A stretch of 64,000 nucleotides of DNA. Source: Gammaproteobacteria bacterium (lineage in GTDB: Bacteria > Pseudomonadota > Gammaproteobacteria > Eutrophobiales > Eutrophobiaceae). Location: assembly GCA_021773235.1 (NCBI GenBank), contig JAJFKL010000021.1:62001-126000 (forward strand), read 5' to 3'. The first letter of the stretch is position 1; every line of letters begins with the position of its first letter. Made by a program: the position numbers and the translations under genes. Below the pieces are notes generated by a model. The model was not told the DNA's origin, made no database searches, and was given only the letters and a program-made list of their open reading frames with translations. This document shows positions 57,600 to 64,000 of the stretch, in pieces.

Positions 57600-57632
57600 T
57601 GTGATGTAGTTCACGTTGTGATGTAGTTCACA
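57600..57632 (+). promoter_or_regulatory. Tandem CRP-like sites upstream of pyk
   Basis: TGTGATGTAGTTCACG (57600-57615) and TGTGATGTAGTTCACA (57617-57632) are a direct repeat of 17-bp period. The second is a perfect TGTGA-N6-TCACA CRP-type palindrome and the first differs at the last base. They lie about 150-180 bp upstream of the pyruvate kinase start and about 150 bp upstream of the divergent PAS protein. Binding by a CRP/FNR-type regulator is inferred; the target gene is not certain. Confidence 0.55.
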
Positions 57633-57783
57633 TATAGAATGTATTTACAATATCTGTGCCATTGCCCGATATATTCCTAATAGTTACTACGAAATAATAT
57701 TAATAAGGCTAATTAAACTTAAATCATTATCACCCATGTTACTGATATATATATATAAATAACACTTTAGGACGTATAGGATT

Positions 57784-59238
57784 ATGTCGATAATTACTCA
57801 AATCAATTTACTAAAGAAGCGACGCACCAAGATTCTCGCTACCTTGGGTCCAGCAAGTAGTGAACCAGAACAAATACGAAAGTTGATTAAGGCGGGGGTC
57901 AATATCTTTCGTCAAAACATGTCTCATGGTGACCATAGTTATCACATAGAAACCTATAAACGAATTCGTGCAATAGCTGAGGAGCTGGATCTACCAGTCG
58001 GGATATTGGCGGATCTTTGCGGTCCTAAAATACGAACTGGAAAATTCAAGAAAGGTAGTATTGAATTAAAAAATAATGAAACGGTTATTGTTACAACCCG
58101 TGATGTTGAAGGCAAACCGGGATTAATTCCCTCACAATATTCCTCTCTTGCAAATGATGTGGAACCAGAAGACAGGATATTGCTTGCGGACGGAACACTT
58201 GAGTTAGAAGTCGACAACATCGAAGGCACAGAAATTTCTTGTACAGTTATCTACGGCGGCACCTTAGGCAATCATAAGGGTATTAATTTACCAGGTGTAA
58301 AAGTATCAGCACCATCGCTTACTGAAAAAGATATAACAGATGCAAAACTAGCGCTTGAGTTAGGCGTCGACTTTCTCGCACTCTCTTTTGTGCGTTCAGC
58401 AGAAGATATTCTTGATTTAAGAAAATTAATACAATCCCATGATAGTGACGCACGAATTATTGCAAAAATTGAAAAGCCAGAGGCTCTCGATGAAGCAAGT
58501 GCTATTCTCGATGCCGCTGATGGCATTATGGTAGCGCGTGGAGATTTAGGTGTTGAACTTAACCCCGAACAAGTCCCGGTTGCACAACATCAATTGATAG
58601 ATCTAGCACGTAAAAAATTCAAACCTGTGATAGTCGCTACACAAATGCTGGAATCCATGATTGAAAATGCGCGCCCAACACGAGCAGAGGTGACTGATGT
58701 TGCCTATGCAGTAACACTAGGCACAGATGCTATTATGTTATCTGGTGAAACTGCAGTTGGCGCTTTTCCAGTTGAAGCGGTTAAAATGATGGACCGTGTT
58801 GCAAGACAAACTGAATCCTATCTTTGGACTCACGATGCCTATAGTGCAAAGCTGCCTGAGAGTAATTCAAAAATCGCTATGTCTGTCTGGGATGCCGTCG
58901 CAAATTCAATGGCGCAAATGGCACAGGATCTTAAAGTACATGGAGTCGTTGTTATATCGCAAAGCGGCATGTCTGCAGCAACGATGAGTTCAGCAAGACC
59001 AGCCGCTCCTGTTGTTGCAATAACTAATCGCCCTGATATTTGCCGAAAAATGGCAATGCTATGGGGAGTAATACCCGTCCTTTCTGAGAATGCTGGGAAG
59101 TCTAATCCTAATGTGCTCGCAAGGAAGGTAGTTCTAGATGAAGGTCTCGCTTTAGTTGGTGAAAAAATACTACTTATACGTGGTTTTCACAGTGACAATG
59201 CATTGAACACACCATCCGTCACCGTGATAACTATTTAG
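57784..59238 (+). CDS. pyk: Pyruvate kinase
   Basis: 484 residues. Motifs: RRTKILATLGPASSEPEQI, the ADP/PEP site FRQNMSHGDHSYH, the catalytic lysine region IIAKIEKPEALDEASAILDA (in part), MVARGDLGVELNPEQVP and MLSGETAVGAFPVEAV. A C-terminal domain carries the allosteric site. It makes pyruvate and ATP from PEP. The position behind CRP-like sites and across the window from pckG suggests coordinated control of the PEP/pyruvate node, which is inference. Confidence 0.96.
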   Translation: MSIITQINLLKKRRTKILATLGPASSEPEQIRKLIKAGVNIFRQNMSHGDHSYHIETYKRIRAIAEELDLPVGILADLCGPKIRTGKFKKGSIELKNNETVIVTTRDVEGKPGLIPSQYSSLANDVEPEDRILLADGTLELEVDNIEGTEISCTVIYGGTLGNHKGINLPGVKVSAPSLTEKDITDAKLALELGVDFLALSFVRSAEDILDLRKLIQSHDSDARIIAKIEKPEALDEASAILDAADGIMVARGDLGVELNPEQVPVAQHQLIDLARKKFKPVIVATQMLESMIENARPTRAEVTDVAYAVTLGTDAIMLSGETAVGAFPVEAVKMMDRVARQTESYLWTHDAYSAKLPESNSKIAMSVWDAVANSMAQMAQDLKVHGVVVISQSGMSAATMSSARPAAPVVAITNRPDICRKMAMLWGVIPVLSENAGKSNPNVLARKVVLDEGLALVGEKILLIRGFHSDNALNTPSVTVITI

Positions 59239-59256
59239 TCATATATTCCGTTTAAG

Positions 59257-59745
59257 CTATCTTAATTTATAGATAGGTACAGCATCATCTGCTGCTGCTT
59301 GATAGCGCACAGAGAAATCATTAAAACTTTTCAGTGCTTCTTCAGCATCCTTGCCTTCACTCACTTCAAAACAATCGATACCACAACGAAACATAAAAAA
59401 CATTTGATCACGTAATACGTTCCCGATCGCGCGTAACTCACCATCGAAACCATACCGATCGCGTAACATTCGAGCATGAGTATAGGAACGACCATCTTTA
59501 AAAGCCGGAAAATCAAGTCCAACAATTGAAAAATGTTTCAAGTCTTCAGACAATTCTTCTGTCTCTATATCACCGTCAATCCAGATAGCATGTATTGAAT
59601 CTTGTTTTAATAATTCTTCACAATTCGCCTGCCAATATGTAAAAGGTAAAATGACTTTACCTTCAGGAATTGGTGCTGAATCATCTAATTCACGTGCGAT
59701 GATCCAATCATCATCACTAATCTTTTTATCTTTAATTATTCGCAT
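59257..59745 (-). CDS. DUF934 protein, partner of the siroheme reductase
   Basis: 162 residues, the usual size. The family pattern is visible: IPEGKVILPFTYWQANCEEL (shown in part), IWIDGDIETEELSEDLKHFS, FPAFKDGRSYTHARMLRDRY and FFMFRCGIDCFEVSEGKDAE. Its function is unknown, but it is repeatedly found next to the single-chain CysI-like reductase of proteobacteria and often cysH. It overlaps the reductase gene by 14 nt, so translation is coupled. It is convergent with pyk, 19 bp apart. Confidence 0.88.
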   Translation of the reverse strand: MRIIKDKKISDDDWIIARELDDSAPIPEGKVILPFTYWQANCEELLKQDSIHAIWIDGDIETEELSEDLKHFSIVGLDFPAFKDGRSYTHARMLRDRYGFDGELRAIGNVLRDQMFFMFRCGIDCFEVSEGKDAEEALKSFNDFSVRYQAAADDAVPIYKLR

Positions 59746-61417
59746 AAGCTTTTTCCTTCACTGCTGTCTTCGGATAAACGCGATCCTTGAATGGAGTAAT
59801 ACCGACCCGACGATAAGTATCCAAAAAACGTTCCTCATCTTGGCGTTGCTCAACATACACATCAAGCAACTTACTAATTACATCGGCGACCTCTTCTTTC
59901 GCAATAGAGGGCCCGAGACGATCACCCAAACACGCATCTGTTTCAGCAGAGCCTCCTAGCGTTAGCTGATAAAACTCCTCGTCTTTTTTTCTGACGCCAA
60001 GAATACCGATATGCCCTACGTGATGATGCCCACAGGCATTCATACATCCAGACATCTTGATCTTTAAGTCACCAATATCGTGCAAATAATCAATGTCATC
60101 GAATCTATCGTTGATCTGTTTGGCGATTGGGATTGAACCCGCATTTGCTAATGCACAAAAATCCAGACCAGGGCAACAGATCATGTCCGTCAACAGACCT
60201 ATATTTGCTGTAGCCAGATCTTTTTCAGATAACTTTTCCCAAAGAGAAAATAAGTCAGCTTGTTTAACATTTGGCAATACCAGGTTTTGATCATGCGTTA
60301 CAACAATTTCACCATAACTATATTGATCAGCAAGAGCAGCAATATGATCCATTTGTTCATCTGTTGCGTCGCCAGGTGCAATGCCGGGTGCTTTCAAAGA
60401 GACAACTACCGCTTTATAACCGGCAACCCGATGCGTAAACAGATTTCGTTTCGCCCAATTGGAAAAAGCTTTATTTGATTTTTCTGCTTCATCAAAGCTC
60501 GTGTCGTCAGCTGCATTGTTATCATAGTCAGGAGAAGTAAAAAATCCTTTGACACGATCAATCTCTTTTTGATCAAGTTTTAAGACACTATCCTTTATAT
60601 GCGACCATTCTTCCTCAACTTGACGGGTAAATTCCTCTTTACCGAGATCATTAACTAATATTTTAATACGGGCTCGATACATATTATCTCTACGACCATA
60701 CCGATTGTAGACACGCAATATCGCTTCAAGATAAGAGAGCAAGTGTTGCTTCTCCAGGAATGGTCTGATACTTGGTCCGATAAATGGAGTACGACCTAAA
60801 CCACCACCGACGATCACATTAAAACCAATTTCACCTGCATCATTTTTAACCAGATAAAGACCTATATCATGTACTTTAACAGCGGCACGATCATCCGTTG
60901 CACCTGAAACTGCAATCTTGAATTTTCTCGGTAAGAATGAAAACTCAGGATGAAAGGTAGACCATTGTCTGATTATTTCGCAATAAGGTCTTGGGTCTTC
61001 TAACTCATCTTCTGCAATACCGGCAAACTGATCTGATGTCGTATTACGAATGTCATTACCACTTGTTTGAATCGCATGCATTTCAACACTGGCGAGATCA
61101 GCCAATATGTCTGGCACTGTTTCAAGTGCAGGCCAGTTGAATTGAACATTCTGACGCGTACTGAAATGGGCATAATTCTTGTCGTACTTTCTGGAAATAT
61201 GAGCCAGCATTCTTAATTGTTCACTCGATAACAAACCATAAGGAATCGCGACTCTAAGCATGGGCGCATATCGTTGAACATAAAGTCCATTCATCAAGCG
61301 TAATGGACGATATTCATCCTCAGTCAATTTTCCCGCTAAAAAACGCTCGGTTTGGTCGCGGAATTGAGCCACTCGTTCATCAACGATGGTCTGATCGTAA
61401 TTATCGTACTTATACAT
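59732..61417 (-). CDS. Ferredoxin-type nitrite/sulfite reductase (siroheme, 4Fe-4S)
   Basis: 561 residues. Two ferredoxin-like repeats and two siroheme-iron domains. Cluster cysteines are seen as CCPGLDFCALA and SGCMNACGHHHVGHIG (CX5C and CX3C patterns). The N-terminal repeat has HFSTRQNVQFNW and the second domain GFNVIVGGGLGR. The family reduces sulfite to sulfide or nitrite to ammonia. In gammaproteobacteria paired with DUF934 it is normally the assimilatory sulfite reductase, replacing CysJI; nitrite cannot be excluded. The upstream 61418-61667 interval holds no gene that I can support. Confidence 0.88.
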   Translation of the reverse strand: MYKYDNYDQTIVDERVAQFRDQTERFLAGKLTEDEYRPLRLMNGLYVQRYAPMLRVAIPYGLLSSEQLRMLAHISRKYDKNYAHFSTRQNVQFNWPALETVPDILADLASVEMHAIQTSGNDIRNTTSDQFAGIAEDELEDPRPYCEIIRQWSTFHPEFSFLPRKFKIAVSGATDDRAAVKVHDIGLYLVKNDAGEIGFNVIVGGGLGRTPFIGPSIRPFLEKQHLLSYLEAILRVYNRYGRRDNMYRARIKILVNDLGKEEFTRQVEEEWSHIKDSVLKLDQKEIDRVKGFFTSPDYDNNAADDTSFDEAEKSNKAFSNWAKRNLFTHRVAGYKAVVVSLKAPGIAPGDATDEQMDHIAALADQYSYGEIVVTHDQNLVLPNVKQADLFSLWEKLSEKDLATANIGLLTDMICCPGLDFCALANAGSIPIAKQINDRFDDIDYLHDIGDLKIKMSGCMNACGHHHVGHIGILGVRKKDEEFYQLTLGGSAETDACLGDRLGPSIAKEEVADVISKLLDVYVEQRQDEERFLDTYRRVGITPFKDRVYPKTAVKEKAYANN

Positions 61418-61667
61418 ATGATTGGTGTTTGTCCTACAGTTTTAACGGATGCGAAAGATAGCAGTAAGTTTTAAGACGGAAAAGGAATGGATTTTACTAT
61501 ATTTATTCGTAATTGTTATATAAAGCAGCCACAATTTTCGTCGGGTAGATAATAACTGAATTCAGTGTAAATCAAAGACTTTGAAGCTATTTATTATTCT
61601 ACGAACCTTAAAAACAGTGAAAAGTCACAGCTCAAAATAATTATGAGCGCCAAGTACCCTGGATTTA

Positions 61668-61880
61668 TTACGCAGAAAACTGATATTTCGCGAGCAAACT
61701 TCTACCCTTACGAGTTAAATATCCTTCTGCATCGATGAAACCTTTGGTTTTCGCCATTTTGAATAAACGGTCTGGTTGCTGCTTTGATAAATAAACTAGC
61801 CCATCACCGTAGCGACAATCCAATACTTTGGCTATATCTGATTCTAAGCTCTGATCTGTCTCTGATGATAAGTTGCTCAA
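61668..61880 (-). CDS. Small hypothetical protein
   Basis: 70 residues from a TTG with a GGGGCAAGAG stretch shortly upstream. Acidic N-terminus then a helical region (SLESDIAKVLDCRYGDGLVY) and a basic helix-turn pattern at the C-terminus (FIDAEGYLTRKGRSLLAKYQ), reminiscent of a winged-helix half. Not recognised. It stands alone between the reductase gene and zapE, in a stretch of very AT-rich DNA. A real but small gene is likely because the frame has sensible composition; no homologue can be claimed. Confidence 0.5.
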   Translation of the reverse strand: MSNLSSETDQSLESDIAKVLDCRYGDGLVYLSKQQPDRLFKMAKTKGFIDAEGYLTRKGRSLLAKYQFSA

Positions 61881-62039
61881 CTCTTGCCCCTATAACAATT
61901 CAATTATAAATATATACCTATATATATTATATAGTTATATAAAATACTTAAATTAATATGTCAAATAAATCTTGTATCTTGTGATGAGATAGACATATTT
62001 TCAAGGTTCGGCCTAAAAAGAACTGGTTTTTATGCGTTT

Positions 62040-63140
62040 TTAAGGAATATGTTGTTTCGCAAGATAGTCGTGAGTACGCATTTCTTCTAATCGACTGATA
62101 GTTCGCTTAAAAGGCTCTTGTAACCGCGTTCCAATGTAAAGCGCATCTGGATCTGCCGCCGCAGTAATAATCAACTTAACGTTTCGATCATAAAACTCAT
62201 CGACCAGTGTGATAAATCGTTTCGCTATATCATTGGCGTAATCATCCATCACCGGAATATTTGCCAATAATACCGTCTGATATTGTCTGGCAATTTCAAT
62301 ATAGTCAGCCGCACCTCTTGGCCCATCGCAGATCGCCATGAAATCAAACCAAACAACACCATCACCACAACGCACTGTTTGAATAGATCGCCCTTCTATT
62401 TCAAGTAAAGCCCCTTCTGTACCCGCATCAGGACAAACATGTGTGAAGTCTTCTTCCAACACAGCATTTGCATTATCATCGAGAGGTGAATGGTATATCT
62501 CAGCTTGATCAAGAAACTGCAATCGATAATCAATACCTGAATCAACATTAACGATATCAGTATGTTTTTTTAATAGATCAATCGCAGGTAAAAACCGTTC
62601 TCTTTGTAATCCACCTTGATATAGCTGATCGGGATGTTGATTCGATGTGGTGACTAGTACAACACCTCGTTCAAATAAAGCGTCCATCAAACCTGCCAAT
62701 AACATTGCATCGGTTATATCTGCAACATGAAATTCATCAAAACAAAGTACCTGTGTTTTTTCAGCTAATCTATCAGCAACAATCTTTAGCGGGCTTTCAA
62801 TATTACCCAGTGATTTGAGTTCTTTATGTACGTTTTGCATGAAGCGGTGAAAATGAATTCTTATCTTATTTTCAATGGGTAAACACTCATAAAAACAATC
62901 CACCAGATACGTTTTTCCACGACCAACACCACCCCAAAAATAGAGACCCTTGACCTGCTGTTGTGCGGATATTCCAAAACAAGATTTAATTTTATTTAGT
63001 AACCCATGATTTTTCTGTGGAGACTCACAAAGTGAGTCATATAATTTTTGCAGATACATAACTGCCATTTCCTGTGCTGGATCGGTATTAAAGCCTTTCA
63101 AGCCAAGATCATTTTTATATTTTTCTAATGGAGTCTGCAT
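62040..63140 (-). CDS. zapE: Cell division protein ZapE (AFG1-like ATPase)
   Basis: 366 residues. Walker A GGVGRGKTYLVD at about 70-80, Walker B VLCFDEFHVADI, the YFWGGVGRGKT context, and the family's VTTSNQHPDQLYQGGLQRER and HYLP-type stretch (SGIDYRLQFLDQAEIYHSPL in part). In E. coli ZapE binds FtsZ under low oxygen and is linked to constriction. It is monocistronic and divergent from the metalloprotease gene. An ordinary length and full motif set make the call firm. Confidence 0.94.
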   Translation of the reverse strand: MQTPLEKYKNDLGLKGFNTDPAQEMAVMYLQKLYDSLCESPQKNHGLLNKIKSCFGISAQQQVKGLYFWGGVGRGKTYLVDCFYECLPIENKIRIHFHRFMQNVHKELKSLGNIESPLKIVADRLAEKTQVLCFDEFHVADITDAMLLAGLMDALFERGVVLVTTSNQHPDQLYQGGLQRERFLPAIDLLKKHTDIVNVDSGIDYRLQFLDQAEIYHSPLDDNANAVLEEDFTHVCPDAGTEGALLEIEGRSIQTVRCGDGVVWFDFMAICDGPRGAADYIEIARQYQTVLLANIPVMDDYANDIAKRFITLVDEFYDRNVKLIITAAADPDALYIGTRLQEPFKRTISRLEEMRTHDYLAKQHIP

Positions 63141-63230
63141 GTGTTATTACTTATTATGTATTTTGAACTCTGGAATTATTACTCTGCCACGTAAGCAAAG
63201 ATTAGCCATAAATAATATCATGACCCGACC

Positions 63231-63917
63231 ATGCTGCCAGTAATAGTATTACTGCTATTAGTTATTATTATTTTTCTACCCCAATTTTGGGTGCAGAGGG
63301 TAATTAAACAATACAGTCAAACAATAGATGAACTCCCGGGAACAGGTGGAGAACTTGCCCAACATCTTATTAATCGCTTTGAACTGGAAGATGTCTCGGT
63401 TGAGAAAACAGACAATGGCAATGACCATTATGATCCAGAATCAAAAACAATACGTCTCTCTGAAGATAATCACGATGGAAAATCATTAGCCGCAATAACA
63501 ATCGCAACACATGAATTCGGTCATGCGTTACAACATCATACCAATTACAAACCCTTGCTTTTAAGAACGCAGCTAGCAAAAAAAGCGGCCGTCGCTGAAA
63601 AAGTCGCTTCGTTTATTCTAGTCAGCCTGCCATTTACGTTAATCCTGGTAAAAGTACCCGCAGTCACCTTCATTATGCTATTGGCTGGCCTGACTATTAT
63701 GTGCCTACCCATAATTCTGCATCTCTTTACGTTACCCGTTGAATTCGATGCCAGCTTCAATCGTGCCTTACCCGTTTTGAGTGAAGGGAATTATGTCCCT
63801 GATTCAGCGATGCCCATTGCCAGAAAAATACTCTCTGCTGCTGCATTGACTTATGTATCAGCCTCTCTTGCAAGCCTGCTTAATTTTTATCGATGGTGGG
63901 CAATACTGAAACGTTAA
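63231..63917 (+). CDS. Zinc metalloprotease of the YugP family
   Basis: 228 residues. An N-terminal membrane helix (VIVLLLLVIIIFLPQFWVQR) precedes the catalytic motif TIATHEFGHALQHHT (HExxH form H-E-F-G-H), then two more hydrophobic helices (FILVSLPFTLILVKVPAVTF; LLAGLTIMCLPIILHLFTLP). The Pfam YugP-type sequence EFDASFNRALPVLSEGNYV follows. Substrate unknown. Together with the divergent zapE it forms the right-hand end of the window. Confidence 0.85.
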   Translation: MLPVIVLLLLVIIIFLPQFWVQRVIKQYSQTIDELPGTGGELAQHLINRFELEDVSVEKTDNGNDHYDPESKTIRLSEDNHDGKSLAAITIATHEFGHALQHHTNYKPLLLRTQLAKKAAVAEKVASFILVSLPFTLILVKVPAVTFIMLLAGLTIMCLPIILHLFTLPVEFDASFNRALPVLSEGNYVPDSAMPIARKILSAAALTYVSASLASLLNFYRWWAILKR

Positions 63918-63947
63918 TAATTGCTGAGAAATATATTTAGCTCTTAT

Positions 63948-64000
63948 TTAATTATTGGAATCACTATCGTCAGGCAATGCCTTATTAACAAGTTCATCTG
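63948..64000 (-). CDS. Probable C-terminus of a gene running into the window edge
   Basis: Only 53 bases are visible. The minus-strand frame reads DELVNKALPDDSDSNN then TAA at 63948-63950, a plausible acidic C-terminus. It is convergent with the YugP gene. Nothing can be said about function, and it may not be a gene. Confidence 0.3.
   Translation of the reverse strand, partial: DELVNKALPDDSDSNN

Noticed and set aside
57745..57760. TATATATATATA stretch before pyk
   Set aside because: Simple AT repeat in an AT-rich promoter region; no specific role can be claimed.

Overview
The window is a 64 kb piece of an AT-rich gammaproteobacterial chromosome. It encodes LPS export (LptD), outer-membrane protein folding (SurA) and lipoprotein maturation (Lgt). 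It carries lptD-surA-pdxA-rsmA, apaG-apaH and folA in the same relative order as in enterics, and a uvrA / MFS / ssb block of the kind seen in pseudomonads. The order or family cannot be fixed from the sequence alone. I see no tRNA, rRNA, CRISPR array, phage gene or transposase. Most of the window is core chromosome with a few accessory inserts.

Layout. 1-3567 (minus): the end of an RND efflux operon (pump partial, plus its membrane fusion protein). 3724-9132 (plus): lptD-surA-pdxA-rsmA, three consecutive junctions each overlapping by 11 nt. 9133-9470: AT-rich intergenic stretch with two perfect DnaA boxes. 9471-11302: TRAP permeases dctQ-dctM without a visible binding protein. 11330-13273 (minus): aroE and a double cNMP-binding/rhodanese protein. 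13592-18256 (minus): two ammonium sensing/transport units, glnB-amt and torF-glnK-amt, the second behind a sigma-54-like promoter. 18476-21965 (plus): ubiK, yifB/comM, apaG, apaH and an alkyltransferase-like gene. 21955-26150: a stretch of poorly known small genes around an ADP-ribosylglycohydrolase. 26151-35430 (minus): an uninterrupted run lgt-thyA-[TolC fusion-MFP-RND-MlaC]-folA. 35589-37659 (plus): HDOD and GAF-GGDEF signalling genes. 37965-39770: pckG (GTP-type PEPCK) behind a structured leader. 40091-43814 (minus): serC-serA-serB, the whole phosphorylated serine pathway. 44007-46193: glcB. 46237-52784: PfkB kinase, membrane protein, uvrA, MFS, ssb. 52793-57451 (minus): a 1552-residue PAS/GAF/GGDEF/EAL protein. 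57784-59238: pyruvate kinase behind tandem CRP-like sites. 59257-61417 (minus): siroheme sulfite/nitrite reductase with its DUF934 partner. 61668-63917: a small unknown protein, zapE and a YugP-type metalloprotease.

Together the genes suggest a free-living heterotroph. It has gluconeogenesis and glyoxylate-shunt capacity (PEPCK, malate synthase G), assimilatory sulfur or nitrogen reduction, elaborate ammonium sensing (two PII proteins, two Amt channels), c-di-GMP signalling and two RND pumps. The least explained parts are: the periplasmic-binding-protein/TolC fusion inside a thyA-folA run; the unknown gene cluster around the ADP-ribosylglycohydrolase; a 47-bp perfect palindrome next to a dispersed repeat whose modules recur 24 kb away; and the structured leader of pckG.
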